Below, piece by piece: positions 1 to 9,544 of a DNA stretch of 64,000 nucleotides. The DNA comes from Niveibacterium microcysteis. Its GTDB lineage: Bacteria; Pseudomonadota; Gammaproteobacteria; Burkholderiales; Rhodocyclaceae. Each line of letters opens with the position of its first letter. The stretch's first letter is position 1. Location of the stretch: NCBI RefSeq assembly GCF_017161445.1, contig NZ_CP071060.1, positions 4,761,993-4,825,992 on the forward strand, in the 5' to 3' direction. The notes under the pieces are model-generated. The model was given only the letters and a program-made list of their open reading frames with translations. It searched no databases and was not told where the DNA came from. A program made the translations under genes and the position numbers.

Positions 1-2
1 GC

Positions 3-605
3 GAGGTGGAATCGCTGATCGGCTTCATGTTCGACATCAGCGAACGCAAGAAGACCGAAGAAAAGCTGCTCGCGCTGCAGAAGGAACTCGAAGCCCTGTC
101 ATTCAAGGACGGCCTGACGGGCATCGCCAATCGCCGCCGCTTCGATTACACCCTCGAACTCGAGTGGCAAAGCGCGCTCAGCAGCGGCAAACCCCTGTCC
201 TTGATCATGCTCGATGTCGACCTCTTCAAGCAGTTCAACGACCTCTACGGCCACACCGCTGGCGACAAGTGCCTGATCGACGTCGCGCAGTCGCTGAACC
301 TTGCGCTGGTCGGCCAACGCGATCTGGTCGCCCGCTACGGTGGTGAGGAGTTCGTGCTCTTGCTGCCGGAAACCGATGCCGCCGGCGCCCACATCGTCGC
401 CCAACGCTGCCAGCGCCTGATCGACAAGCTCGCCATCGAGCACAGGCAGAACCCGCACGGCGAGCGCATCACCGTGAGCATCGGTGTCGGCACCGTGACG
501 CCGAGCGCCGACCTGACGCCGACGCGCTTCATCGAGGCGGTCGACAAACAGCTCTACGCAGCCAAGCAGGGCGGGCGCAACCGCATCGAGGCCCTGCTCG
601 TCTGA
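3..605 (+). CDS. diguanylate cyclase, GGDEF domain (5' truncated by window edge)
   Basis: This is the C-terminal part of a signalling protein whose beginning lies outside the window; the reading frame is open to the left edge. The first residues (MFDISERKKTEEKL) look like the end of a PAS/PAC domain followed by a short linker helix. A complete GGDEF domain follows, with the metal-binding segment around MLDVDLFKQFND and an intact active loop RYGGEEF. From the family, it should make cyclic di-GMP from two GTP, and the intact GGEEF loop predicts activity. No RxxD inhibitory site was seen just before the loop. The 3' end faces the convergent MHYT-GGDEF-EAL gene, 19 bp away. Confidence 0.93.
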   Translation, partial: EVESLIGFMFDISERKKTEEKLLALQKELEALSFKDGLTGIANRRRFDYTLELEWQSALSSGKPLSLIMLDVDLFKQFNDLYGHTAGDKCLIDVAQSLNLALVGQRDLVARYGGEEFVLLLPETDAAGAHIVAQRCQRLIDKLAIEHRQNPHGERITVSIGVGTVTPSADLTPTRFIEAVDKQLYAAKQGGRNRIEALLV

Positions 606-624
606 ACGCAGGCAGGTGGCCGCG

Positions 625-2763
625 TCAGGAGCCGCCGGCGCCCGCCTTGAGCGCTTCGAGCCACTGCGGCACGGCCTCGGCGGGCATCGGCCGCGCAATC
701 AGATAGCCCTGCAGGATGTCGCAACCAAGGCGCACCAGCGCGGCATGCTGATCGGCGGTTTCGACCCCCTCGGCCACCACCTCCATGCGCAGCGCGTGGG
801 CCAGCCCCACCACTGCTTCCAGCACCGCCTGCGCGTCGGCATTGGCGGTGAGGTCGATGACGAAGCTGCGGTCGATCTTCAACTGCCGCGCGGGGATGTT
901 GCGCAAGTGCGCGAGGCTGGAATAGCCGGTGCCGAAATCGTCGATCGACAGCCGCACACCGAGCGCCGCAATCTGGTCGAGCACGCTGCGTTCGGCATCG
1001 AGGTTCTCCATCATCGCCGTCTCGGTGATCTCGCACACCAGTTGCGAAGGCTGCAGGCGATGCTGTTCCAGCGCAGCGGCTATCCGCTCCGGCAGCGCGG
1101 CGTTGCGCAGCTGGTAAGGCGACAGATTGATCGCGACGCGGCAGCGCAGGCCTTGCTCATGCCAGCGCGCCAGTTGCGCACAGGCTTCGTCGATGACCCA
1201 GTTGCCGATCTCGCCGATCAACCCGAAACGTTCGGCGAGCGGTACGAATACTGCGGGGCTGACGAGACCGCGTTCCGGGTGGCGCCAGCGCAGCAGGGCC
1301 TCAAGCCCGTGCACCTGGCCGCTGCGCGCGTCGACCTTCGGCTGGTAGTACAGCAGCAGCTCACCGCGCGCGACGGCGTGACGCAGGGCCTGTTGCAGCA
1401 GCACCTGCTCGGCCGCATCGCCCGCCATGCTGGCCTCGTAGACCACGCAGCAACCGCCGCCAGCGCGCTTGGCCGCGCCCTTCGCAGCCTCGGCACGCGC
1501 GAGCAGGCGCGGGGCGTGGTCTTCGTGATCCGGGAACACCGCCACGCCAATCGAGCACGACAGCGAAACGTCCTGCCCCGCCACGCGAATCGGCTGGCGC
1601 ATCGCGTCAAGAATGCGTTGCGCCAGTGTCACCGCCGCCGCCTCGGCATCGCGCGACTCGACCATTGCAACGAATTCGTCGCCGCCGAGCCGCGCCACGG
1701 TGTCGCTCTCGCGCAGCGTGAGCTGCAGCCGGCGCGCGAGTTCGCGCAGCACTTCGTCGCCCGCCTCGTGGCCGAAGGAGTCGTTGATCGGCTTGAAACC
1801 GTCGAGATCGAGGAACAGCACCCCCAGCCGCTCAACAGCCGTCGGCGTTGGGCCACGTCGCGCGATGCGTGCCGCTGCGTGCTGCAGGCGGTCGTTGAAC
1901 AGGGCACGGTTCGGCAAGCCGGTCAGCGCATCTTCAAAGGCGCGACGCTGCAGGGTTTCGTTGGCCTCCTGCAGATCCTCGGTCGCACGATGCAGCGAGC
2001 GGGCCAGCTGCGCTTCGCGCGCCCGCGCCATGGCATCGTTGATTGAAAGCACCAGTGCGCCGGCAAGCAGGAACAGCGCCGCCGTCACCACCACCGCGGC
2101 GAGCGGCTGACCGGAAAGGCCGTCGACGCTGCGACAGATCGTGCCCTGCGGCAGTTGCGCCGCGGCCATGCCGGTGTAGTGCATGCCGCCGATCGCCAGG
2201 CCCATCACTACCGCGGCCAGCCCCTGCAAACGCAGGCGCAGGGCACCGTGCTGTTCACGCAGCGCGAAGAACAGCCTCAGGGCGGCGGCTGACGCGAGCC
2301 ATGCGATCGCCACCGAGGCAAGCACCACCGGCCAGCGCCACACGATCGGCGGTACCAGCTCGAGCGCGGCCATGCCCAGGTAATGCATCGCGCAGATGCC
2401 CACCGCCATGCTGCTGCTGCCACCCAGCAGCACCCACGGTGTCAGCCTGTCGTGCGTCGCGATCCGCAGCGCCACCGCGGCGGCGCCAATGGCAGCCAGC
2501 CAACTCAGCAGGGTCGGGCCGCCGGCATAGCCCAGCGGCACCCCGGCATCGAAACCGAGCATGCCGACAAAGTGCATCGCCCAAATGCCGGTACCCAGTG
2601 AAACCGAACCACCCGCCAGCCACCACCGCCGCAGCCCGGTCTCTGCCACGCGCACCCGGCGCGCCAGATCCAGCGCAACGTAGGAAGCGAACACCGCAAC
2701 GACCAGCGAGGCAACAACGAGCAGCGGGTCGTGGCGGGTTATCAGGAACAGAGCAGAAGCCAT
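625..2763 (-). CDS. MHYT-GGDEF-EAL membrane cyclic-di-GMP signalling protein
   Basis: This 712-residue protein has an N-terminal MHYT sensor domain of about seven membrane helices. Three copies of the signature are visible (AMHFVGM, AMHYLGM and GMHYTGM), a motif thought to bind a metal and sense a diatomic gas. Next comes a GGDEF domain (RLGGDEF, about residues 270-430) and an EAL domain ([21 protein letters not shown]). Both catalytic motifs look intact, so it could make or degrade cyclic di-GMP; such hybrids usually favour one activity in vivo. The ATG gives a clean first membrane helix. It stands alone, convergent with the GGDEF gene on its left. Confidence 0.95.
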   Translation of the reverse strand: MASALFLITRHDPLLVVASLVVAVFASYVALDLARRVRVAETGLRRWWLAGGSVSLGTGIWAMHFVGMLGFDAGVPLGYAGGPTLLSWLAAIGAAAVALRIATHDRLTPWVLLGGSSSMAVGICAMHYLGMAALELVPPIVWRWPVVLASVAIAWLASAAALRLFFALREQHGALRLRLQGLAAVVMGLAIGGMHYTGMAAAQLPQGTICRSVDGLSGQPLAAVVVTAALFLLAGALVLSINDAMARAREAQLARSLHRATEDLQEANETLQRRAFEDALTGLPNRALFNDRLQHAAARIARRGPTPTAVERLGVLFLDLDGFKPINDSFGHEAGDEVLRELARRLQLTLRESDTVARLGGDEFVAMVESRDAEAAAVTLAQRILDAMRQPIRVAGQDVSLSCSIGVAVFPDHEDHAPRLLARAEAAKGAAKRAGGGCCVVYEASMAGDAAEQVLLQQALRHAVARGELLLYYQPKVDARSGQVHGLEALLRWRHPERGLVSPAVFVPLAERFGLIGEIGNWVIDEACAQLARWHEQGLRCRVAINLSPYQLRNAALPERIAAALEQHRLQPSQLVCEITETAMMENLDAERSVLDQIAALGVRLSIDDFGTGYSSLAHLRNIPARQLKIDRSFVIDLTANADAQAVLEAVVGLAHALRMEVVAEGVETADQHAALVRLGCDILQGYLIARPMPAEAVPQWLEALKAGAGGS

Positions 2764-2841
2764 CCCCCTGTTATCGGCCGGCCTGCGGCGCGCTTAAGGA
2801 GGCGGCCCAGCGAGCATGATTGCTTGCGCCTGCGTCGACGC

Positions 2842-3765
2842 CTAGCGTAGCGATTCCCCCAGCGCGGACAGCAACTCGGCCTCCGACAAGCTGTTGGTGT
2901 CTTTCCCGACCCAGCGCTCGGGCGCCTGGAAGCGGGCAAGCCTGAAGTAGTCGATGTGGGCGCGCAGGTCGCGCTTGCCGTCGCGGACGGTGAGCAAGTT
3001 GAATTCGCGCGCCGCGGGTTCGTCGGACAGGCCCGCGAAGCGCTGCTGCATCGTCGGCAGGAAATCGGTGGTGGCGGTGATCCCGACCTGCAACCGGCTT
3101 GGCAAGCCCGGATGGGTCATGTCGCGCTCGCTCATCTTCTGCCATGTGAAGCGCAGGCTCTGGGTGTCGCGCTGCGTGACTCGCCACGGTTTGCCCTCAA
3201 CCCGATGCAGCGCGACGAAGGTACTGCCGATCCGCACCAGCCGCAGCTCGTGCCAAGCCTGCCGCGTCGCATAGACCAGCTGTTGCGAATTGCCACTCAC
3301 GCTGCGCATCACCGAGATCGACGGGCTTTCGGTGCCGTCCGCGCCCATCGCCAGCCACACGTGGTTCTCGTCGCTCGGCTTCCAGTCGGCCGCCTTGGGC
3401 GCTGCCTGGCGGGCCATGATGCCGATATAGGTGTCCGAATAGCTGCGCGGCGCCGAGCCGGGTTTCAGACCCTCCGCCTTCACCCGCGCCGTCATGACGA
3501 AATCGCCCTCGAACTCCTGCATCAGGAAAGGGGCATGGAAGCCGGCGAGCCAGTAGCTGGTGTAGGGCTCGATCAGCAGTTCGCCGCCCGCCACCGAGAC
3601 CTTTGCCACCTGGTCCGCCCAGCCTTCGACATCGCTCAGCCAGCGCCAGTCCTTGAGCGCATCGGGTGAGTCGAAACCTTCATCAATCATGGTGGCCGCG
3701 TGCGCGACACCAAGAGACAAACCGAGGAGAAACAGACACTGCGAGATCCTGCCGGCAACGCTCAT
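2842..3765 (-). CDS. secreted DUF1349 / concanavalin A-like protein
   Basis: The 307-residue product begins with a signal peptide that ends near VAHAATM. The mature part has the features of a concanavalin A-like beta-sandwich of the DUF1349 type: an FDSPDALKDWRW start, repeated aromatic strands and VGITATTDFLP near the end. Such domains often bind or cleave carbohydrates, but no catalytic residues can be assigned here. It is divergent from the secreted alpha/beta hydrolase gene, with about 150 bp between the two starts, and both products are predicted to be exported. The assignment to this fold is moderately sure; a precise function cannot be given. Confidence 0.7.
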   Translation of the reverse strand: MSVAGRISQCLFLLGLSLGVAHAATMIDEGFDSPDALKDWRWLSDVEGWADQVAKVSVAGGELLIEPYTSYWLAGFHAPFLMQEFEGDFVMTARVKAEGLKPGSAPRSYSDTYIGIMARQAAPKAADWKPSDENHVWLAMGADGTESPSISVMRSVSGNSQQLVYATRQAWHELRLVRIGSTFVALHRVEGKPWRVTQRDTQSLRFTWQKMSERDMTHPGLPSRLQVGITATTDFLPTMQQRFAGLSDEPAAREFNLLTVRDGKRDLRAHIDYFRLARFQAPERWVGKDTNSLSEAELLSALGESLR

Positions 3766-3916
3766 TGGGGGGCCTTATACTTTTTGGTTTTGGAGCGCCG
3801 CATGCTACCGGCATCGCGTGACCGCGAGAAGCTGGGCGCCGCCTCCCCTGCGCGTTGTTGTGCTCCGGCACGGCGTGCAACACTCCCGCTTCCCGACGCT
3901 TCGTAGGGCTCACGTC

Positions 3917-4684
3917 ATGGCGCGCCACCTTCTCGCTACGCTGATCGCGCTCTGCGCCTGCGCGGCGCACGCCGAGGGCAGCCTGCTGAGCGTGCCGACA
4001 CGCGGCGGCGTCACCACCACCGTCTTCTGGGAAGCCGCGCCGAACGCCAGGGCCACCGTGCTGCTCTTCCCCGGCGGTGGCGGGGGCTTTGGGCGGGTGG
4101 AGGACGGCAAGCCCACGGGCCAGAACTTCCTCGTGCGTTCGGAGGGGTATTTCATTGCCCAAGGCTTCAATGTTGCAGTCTTCGGGCGACCGAGCGACTC
4201 GCAAGATCTCGACTACGCTGACCGCATCGCCGAACGCCACCTCGCCGACATTGCCAAGGTGATGGCCGTCGTGCGCGAGAAGGCCGACGTACCGATCTGG
4301 TTGGTCGGCACCAGCCGCGGCACTGTGTCAGCCACGGCAGCCGCAATCCGCATGCCCGACCAGATCGCCGGGCTGGTGCTCAGTTCCAGCGTTGTCAGCG
4401 CCAAGAAGCCCGGCGCCGTCCCCACGCAGGACCTCGCCGCCATCACGGTGCCGACGCTCGTCCTCCATCACAGCAAGGACGCCTGCCCGGTCTGCGATCC
4501 GCAAGGCGTGCCCGCCATCCTGCGCGGTCTGAAGAACGCACCGGTGAAGAAGCTGCAGATGGTCAGCGGCGGCGACAATCCCAGCGGCAACGTCTGCGAG
4601 GCGCTGCACTGGCACGGATACATCGGGATGGAACGGGAGGCGGTAGAGGTGATTGCAGCGTGGATCAGGGCGCCGGCGGACTGA
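3917..4684 (+). CDS. secreted alpha/beta hydrolase
   Basis: The frame is open far upstream, but the ATG used here starts a clear signal peptide (MARHLLATLIALCACAAHAEG), so I prefer it to the longer version. The mature 235-residue protein has an oxyanion-type stretch LLFPGGGGGFG, a nucleophile elbow GTSRG, a possible acid in LHHSKDACP and a late histidine in ALHWHGY. It is therefore probably a serine hydrolase of the periplasm or outside; the substrate is unknown. A decayed copy of its last 30 codons lies about 1.1 kb downstream on the same strand, beyond an inverted EAL gene. Confidence 0.8.
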   Translation: MARHLLATLIALCACAAHAEGSLLSVPTRGGVTTTVFWEAAPNARATVLLFPGGGGGFGRVEDGKPTGQNFLVRSEGYFIAQGFNVAVFGRPSDSQDLDYADRIAERHLADIAKVMAVVREKADVPIWLVGTSRGTVSATAAAIRMPDQIAGLVLSSSVVSAKKPGAVPTQDLAAITVPTLVLHHSKDACPVCDPQGVPAILRGLKNAPVKKLQMVSGGDNPSGNVCEALHWHGYIGMEREAVEVIAAWIRAPAD

Positions 4685-4723
4685 GCGACCAGCACCTCTG
4701 CGGCAGCTCGCCCGCCGCGGTTT

Positions 4724-5542
4724 TCAACCACCAGGGAAGGCGGTATCCGGAATTTCCGCGACCGCCCGGAACGCCGGTTTGGCAAACAGATAGCCCTGCA
4801 TCAGCGCGATGCCGGCGTCACGCAGAAAGTCTCGTTCCGCCGGGGTTTCGATGCCTTCTGCCACGACCGTGATGGCCAGCTCTTCGCAAAGCCGGACGAG
4901 GCTACGCACGATCGCCTGCCGCGGCCGATGGCCCTCGATTCCGCGGATCAGGTCCATGTCGATCTTGACGATGTCGGGCTGGAAATCCGCAAGCAGCTTC
5001 ATGCCTGCATAACCCGCACCGAAATCGTCGATCGCGGTCTTGAACCCGCAGCGCTTGTACTCGCGCAGGATCTTGGCAAACCAGGGGCCATCTTCAATGC
5101 GTTCGCCCTCGGTCACCTCGAAGATGATGCGATCCAGCGGGAAACCATGCACCCGCGCCGCTTCGAGGGTGGTCCGAATGCACAGTTCCGGTTTGTAGAT
5201 CGCATTCGGAAGGAAGTTGATCGAGATGTGTTCGCGAATCCCGAGTTCCTTCGCCCCCTTGATCGCCTTGACGCGACAGGCTTGATCAAAACGGTAGCGG
5301 TTCTGGTCATTGACCTGGGAAAGCACGCTCAACGCGCCCTCGCCGTTCGGCCCGCGAACCAGAGCTTCATGCGCGAAGACGAGCTTCTGATTCACATCGA
5401 CAATGGGTTGGTACGCGAACTCGAACTGAAAGCCGACACGCTCGGCTTTCCCGCAGTCCTCACAATCCCGTTGCGTGCCCGCCAGCGGCACAAAACCCTC
5501 GGGAAAAGATGGGTTGCTCATCGCTTTCTGTATTGTTTTCAT
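4724..5542 (-). CDS. stand-alone EAL-domain phosphodiesterase
   Basis: The 272-residue protein consists almost only of an EAL domain. The key catalytic elements are visible: HEALVRG for the EAL motif, the metal-binding Asn in SINFLPN, Glu in EVTEGE, the Asp pair in DDFGAGYAG, the Lys in VKIDMD and the Glu in VAEGIE. It is expected to hydrolyse cyclic di-GMP to pGpG in the cytoplasm. No sensor or membrane segment is present; the N-terminus carries a CEDCGK pair of cysteines that might bind a metal or sense redox, which is inference. The start is supported by GAAGGA six bases upstream. It lies between a hydrolase gene and the remnant of that gene. Confidence 0.92.
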   Translation of the reverse strand: MKTIQKAMSNPSFPEGFVPLAGTQRDCEDCGKAERVGFQFEFAYQPIVDVNQKLVFAHEALVRGPNGEGALSVLSQVNDQNRYRFDQACRVKAIKGAKELGIREHISINFLPNAIYKPELCIRTTLEAARVHGFPLDRIIFEVTEGERIEDGPWFAKILREYKRCGFKTAIDDFGAGYAGMKLLADFQPDIVKIDMDLIRGIEGHRPRQAIVRSLVRLCEELAITVVAEGIETPAERDFLRDAGIALMQGYLFAKPAFRAVAEIPDTAFPGG

Positions 5543-5757
5543 GGCGTCCTTCAGCGTGAGTGAGTCCGCGGGTCGCCGTCACCAGCGCCGCCGGCCGATT
5601 CAGTTTCTGCCGCTCGCCGCGGCAGCGCAAGTCGCTTGGCAAAGCTGTGCTCGCGGGGACGGCGGGCGTGAACCGCCTGGAAGCTGGCCAATCGACCGCC
5701 ATGCGGCCCATTCAGCGGAATACGGCGCAACGACCAGATCGCCACCGGGTACCCCGC

Positions 5758-5847
5758 GGCAAAGCCTGCAAAGCGCTGCACTGGCACGGGCTCATCGGGG
5801 TCGAACGCAAGGCCGTCGGCGTAATCGGCGCCTGAATCAGGGCGCCG
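5758..5847 (+). pseudogene. remnant of a second alpha/beta hydrolase copy
   Basis: Translated in frame, this stretch reads GKACKALHWHGLIGVERKA then VGVIGA, stop, IRAP. It matches the C-terminus of the hydrolase ending at 4684 (GNVCEALHWHGYIGMEREA, VEVIAAWIRAP): I count 21 identical residues in 30, with Trp (TGG) turned into a TGA stop. The 5' part of the gene is missing, no start or ribosome site serves it, and the upstream sequence does not align over any length. It is therefore a decayed duplicate end, left in a 427-bp intergenic region (5543-5969) that otherwise shows nothing recognisable. Confidence 0.75.
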
Positions 5848-5969
5848 AAGGAGCGAACAGCGCGCTCAGCAGGACAGGCGACCCGCGCAGGTCAAGTTAC
5901 GCCCGGCGATGCCGATATGCATGAGTCTTGTGGTGCGGATGCACCGCATGCGGTCACTGAGGGCTGCCG

Positions 5970-8213
5970 ATGGTCGCCAACATCCACCTTTCAATGCTCG
6001 CCGACTTCATCCTCGGCACCATGCTGATCTTCCTGTGGATCATTCGCCGCAGCGACCGGCATGGGCTCTACTGGGGTGGCGCCCAGATCCTGCTGGCAGT
6101 CGCGGCGGGCATCTGGGGACTGGGGGCGCTAGACCTCTGGGTTTCGGCCCTCATCATCGCCGTGGGCACGCTCGGCCTCGGCGGCTATGTAGCGGGCACG
6201 CTTCATTTCTGCGGCAAACCGATCGTCTGGCGCCACCATGCACTGGGCTGGCTTACCTACGCAATCGTTCAGACCTGCGTCGCCGCAGCCTCGCCGCGAC
6301 TGAGCCACAGCCTGAGCATCGCGATGCTGGGCGTGGTGCTGGCGTGGTGCGGCTGGCAGCTATCGCGCCGCCGCCACCCGTATTTGGTGCTCAGCACCAC
6401 GCTCTGGCTGCGGGCGCTGACGAACCTTGGCTTCTCGGTGAACATGTTTACCGGCAGCAATCTCGAAGGGCTCTTCGCAATCGGCTTCTTGCTGAAGATC
6501 GTCGCCTCCTTCGGCCTGATCCACGCCATCCTTGCCGAGAACCAGCGGCGGATCTTCGATGTGCTCAACGGGCTCGGGCACGGCTTCCTGATCCGGGACG
6601 CCGAAGGCATCGTCCGTTTCGCAAGTGAGAAGCTCGCGGCCTCCATCGCCCGGGGAAGCGCCAAGGAGATGGTCGGCCAGCACATCAACTCGCTTGCTTA
6701 CGGTCGGACAAAGGAAGAAGGCGCCGCGTGGTTCCGCCGTGTTATCGCGCCGGATGCGCCGCGGCCATGCATCGACGAAGTCGTGCATCAGCACCGGGAT
6801 GGGCGCGAGGTACCGCTCGAGATCATCAGCGTCCCCTTCGAGGATCGCGGCGAGATGCATGTGCTGAGCCAGGTCATCGACATCAGCGAACGCAAGGCGC
6901 TTGAGGCCACACGCCAGCGCGCGGCGATGCTCGACGATTCCACCGGCTTGCTCAATCGCTTCGCCTTCAGGCAGATGCTAGGGGATCGGCTGGCGGCCAA
7001 CCGCGGGCAAGACGAAGTGACGATCGTGCTGTTGATCGACATCGACCATTTCAAGCGCGTCAACGACACCCTGGGGCATACCGTCGGCGATACCCTGATC
7101 AAGCGGGTGGCGACGCGGCTGCAACAGCTGCAGCTCCCCCAACTGGCGCTGGCGCGATTCGGCGGTGACGAGTTCGCGCTGATGTTCACCGAAGCAGACC
7201 CGGCCACCGCCCACGATGCCGCGGAGCGCTTCGCGCGCGCGATCCTGCTCGCGCTGCACGAGCCGATCCCGCTCTCCTCGTTCCGCATTTCGATCAAGGC
7301 CAGCATCGGCATTGCCTTCGCACCCGCCCACGGGCTCGACCCCGAGAGCGTGCTCAGTGCAGCCGACGCCGCCGTGTACGCCGCCAAGGACAGGGGCCGC
7401 AATCGTCACGAGTTCTTCGACGAGCAGATGGGCGCGAAGTCGCGCGACGCGCTGCTGATCGAAGAAGCCCTGCAACAGGCGATTGCCAACAACGAGTTCC
7501 AACTCGTCTACCAGCCCATCGTCGATGCCCGCAGCCGTCGGCTGGTGAAAGTCGAAGCCCTGTTGCGCTGGCGCACCCCGACGCTGGGCTTCGTCGGGCC
7601 AGACCGTTTCATCCCGATCGCCGAAGACAACGGGCAGATCATCAGCATCGGCACCTGGGTCGTGCAGGAAGCTGCGCGACAAGCCCGCGCATGGCACTCG
7701 CGGCCGGAAGGGCCGATCCGCATCGCGGTGAACGTGTCCGCCGCGCAGCTTGTCGACCCGGACTTCATCGACGTGGTCGACCGTGCTATCGCCGACGCCG
7801 GCGCCGCGCCGACGGAACTCGAAATCGAAATGACCGAACGGGTGCTGATCAACGAGGCGGACACGGTCGTGCGCGTCATCGACACACTTCACGAGAAGGG
7901 GCTCAGCACCTCGCTGGACGACTTCGGCACCGGCTACTCCTCGCTCAGCTACCTCACCCGTTTCCACCTGCGCACGCTCAAGATCGACCGCGCTTTCGTC
8001 AACGGCATCGACCAGGACGAACGCAGCCTCGCGCTGGTGCGCGCCATCATCGCCATGGGCCACAGCCTCGGCATGAGCATCGTCGCCGAGGGCGTCGAGA
8101 CCGAAAACCAGGCCGGCATCCTCGCCGAGCTGGGCTGCGAATACCTCCAGGGCTACCTCTTCTCGCCGCCGGTACCCGCCGAGAAGCTCATCCCCAACGT
8201 ATCCGCCGCGTAG
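5970..8213 (+). CDS. membrane-PAS-GGDEF-EAL cyclic-di-GMP signalling protein
   Basis: The 747-residue protein starts with about six to seven hydrophobic helices (residues 1-200) without a recognised sensor signature. A PAS domain follows (VLNGLGHGFLIRD to HVLSQVIDISERKALE), then a GGDEF domain with RFGGDEF and an EAL domain with [16 protein letters not shown] and VAEGVE. Both catalytic centres look complete. It should control cyclic di-GMP at the inner membrane in response to an unknown signal. GAGGGC stands six bases before the ATG. The layout is that of many dual GGDEF-EAL proteins, so the net direction of activity cannot be told from sequence. Confidence 0.94.
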   Translation: MVANIHLSMLADFILGTMLIFLWIIRRSDRHGLYWGGAQILLAVAAGIWGLGALDLWVSALIIAVGTLGLGGYVAGTLHFCGKPIVWRHHALGWLTYAIVQTCVAAASPRLSHSLSIAMLGVVLAWCGWQLSRRRHPYLVLSTTLWLRALTNLGFSVNMFTGSNLEGLFAIGFLLKIVASFGLIHAILAENQRRIFDVLNGLGHGFLIRDAEGIVRFASEKLAASIARGSAKEMVGQHINSLAYGRTKEEGAAWFRRVIAPDAPRPCIDEVVHQHRDGREVPLEIISVPFEDRGEMHVLSQVIDISERKALEATRQRAAMLDDSTGLLNRFAFRQMLGDRLAANRGQDEVTIVLLIDIDHFKRVNDTLGHTVGDTLIKRVATRLQQLQLPQLALARFGGDEFALMFTEADPATAHDAAERFARAILLALHEPIPLSSFRISIKASIGIAFAPAHGLDPESVLSAADAAVYAAKDRGRNRHEFFDEQMGAKSRDALLIEEALQQAIANNEFQLVYQPIVDARSRRLVKVEALLRWRTPTLGFVGPDRFIPIAEDNGQIISIGTWVVQEAARQARAWHSRPEGPIRIAVNVSAAQLVDPDFIDVVDRAIADAGAAPTELEIEMTERVLINEADTVVRVIDTLHEKGLSTSLDDFGTGYSSLSYLTRFHLRTLKIDRAFVNGIDQDERSLALVRAIIAMGHSLGMSIVAEGVETENQAGILAELGCEYLQGYLFSPPVPAEKLIPNVSAA

Positions 8214-8222
8214 CGCGCCCGA

Positions 8223-8531
8223 TCAGCTCAGGCGCACAGGCGAATGCAGCGCCGGCGCTTCAATGCTGCCGTGCGTCGGGGCCGGCTGCTGATGGCCGCG
8301 CCGCAGGGTGCCAAGACCGAAAAAGAAGAAAAATGAGATCAGCAGGCCGAGGATCACCAGGACAACCGAGAGGGTGCTTCGTAAGGCCGCCGATTTGGTG
8401 AAGTGCCTCGCCAGGCCGGTTACGGCAAAGAGGCAAACGAGCGAGATGAGGGCCGGCAGGAAATAATCCAGCAAGAGATGTCCCTTCTTTGGCGCGCGCA
8501 ATGGCATTGCGCTGGGCGAGGGACGAATCAT
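8223..8531 (-). CDS. small membrane protein, two predicted helices
   Basis: This 102-residue product is not one I recognise. After a basic start (RAPKKGH) it shows a first hydrophobic helix (LLDYFLPALISLVCLFAVTG), a short polar linker with Arg, His and Lys, and a second helix with an unusual run of phenylalanines (ISFFFFFGLG). The tail is polar and rich in Pro and His. It is likely an inner-membrane protein with both ends in the cytoplasm. An internal ATG at the ninth codon is an alternative start. It is convergent with the GGDEF-EAL gene, 9 bp away. Confidence 0.55.
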   Translation of the reverse strand: MIRPSPSAMPLRAPKKGHLLLDYFLPALISLVCLFAVTGLARHFTKSAALRSTLSVVLVILGLLISFFFFFGLGTLRRGHQQPAPTHGSIEAPALHSPVRLS

Positions 8532-8679
8532 AAGCGCACCCGGCGCGGCGTCGGCTGCGCCGGGTCATCGCCTGGCGCACACAGCTAGCGGGCTCGACCA
8601 GCGCGGGTCAAAACGACCCGCCCTACTGGGTCGCAGGTGGAGCGGGTGGGCGACTCTTCGGTAAGGGTTCGATCACGGG

Positions 8680-9126
8680 TCAGCCCGGGATATCGGGCTC
8701 GACGAGCGTCGCCAGTTGCGCGAGCGACTCCTGCCAGCCGAGGTAGCACATCTCGACCGGAATCGCTTCCGGCACGCCTTCCTGCACCACGCTGATCTCG
8801 GTGCCGCAGGACACGGGCTTCAGCGTCACCGTCGTCTGCATCTCGCCCGGCAGGTTCGGGTCGTCAAACTTGTCGGTGTAGCGAAGTTTCTCGAACGGCA
8901 CCAGCTCCAGATACTCGCCGCCGAAGGAATGCCCGTGGCCGGTCGAGAAGTTCGTGAACGTCATCCGGTAAGCGCCGCCCACCTTAGCGTCGAGCTGGTG
9001 AACCTTGCAGGTGAAACCATACGGCGGCAGCCACTTCGCCATCGCATCGGCGTCCAGAAACGCGCGGTAGACGCGCTCGGGCGTCACACGCAGCACACGG
9101 TGAAGTCGGATGGTGCCTGTGGGCAT
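8680..9126 (-). CDS. SRPBCC / AHSA1-domain protein
   Basis: The 148-residue product has the features of the START-like AHSA1 family: an N-terminal strand followed by TPERVYRAFLDADAMAKWLPP, a central GGAYRMTF strand and a C-terminal helix GWQESLAQLATLVEP. Family members bind small hydrophobic ligands or act as chaperone cofactors; which applies here is unknown. The frame extends 67 codons further upstream, but the chosen ATG is preceded by AAAGGCGAACC and begins exactly at the domain, so the longer form is rejected. A perfect 7-bp hairpin (8603-8621) lies beyond its 3' end. Confidence 0.82.
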   Translation of the reverse strand: MPTGTIRLHRVLRVTPERVYRAFLDADAMAKWLPPYGFTCKVHQLDAKVGGAYRMTFTNFSTGHGHSFGGEYLELVPFEKLRYTDKFDDPNLPGEMQTTVTLKPVSCGTEISVVQEGVPEAIPVEMCYLGWQESLAQLATLVEPDIPG

Positions 9127-9544
9127 GATCGGTTCGCCTTTCGATTCTGCGTTGGGATAGAAGTCGGTGTCTGGGTACCCAAGGCGCGTCGTCGCGCCGG
9201 CGCGCGCGACAACGGGCGCCGCCAAGTATTGCTTAAACTTGGACCACAAAGGGCCTGCTGCTAATCGAGACGACTTGGCGCGCAAGGCTGGCTGCCAGGG
9301 GGCAGCCACGCCCCCTACGGTCGCCAAGACCAGCCCTACAGGGCTGCAGACGCAGGCGTATAGGACCGCGCTGATTCACGCTCGGTCACAACGAGCCACA
9401 GAACCTATTGAGCCTGAGAACATTCCGATTTGCGCTGGCGCGAACAACCGTATGGCGGCCCCACCATCCCGCTCAGCCCGGATTGGACGAAGTCCTCGAC
9501 GCCTGTTTTGATACGCTGGATAGAAACCGACGAAGTTTGACCAG
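9127..9544. other. intergenic region without recognisable gene
   Basis: About 420 bases separate the divergent AHSA1 and degenerate GGDEF genes. Open frames here have no ribosome site and no protein-like composition. The base composition is a little less GC-rich than the flanking genes. I see no tRNA, repeat or convincing promoter. Confidence 0.4.

Noticed and set aside
616-2046. 476-codon plus-strand frame
   Set aside because: It mirrors the MHYT-GGDEF-EAL gene, which has clear motifs on the minus strand.
2793-2798. Single CTTAAG near the 2842 gene end
   Set aside because: There is no partner half-site at the right spacing and it lies downstream of genes, so it is not a PmrA-type box.
3653-3916. 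Longer N-terminus for the secreted hydrolase
   Set aside because: It would overlap the divergent DUF1349 gene and bury the signal peptide inside the protein.
8603-8621. 7-bp hairpin GCGGGTC-aaaac-GACCCGC taken as terminator
   Set aside because: No T-run follows on either strand in a useful place, so I did not list it as a terminator.
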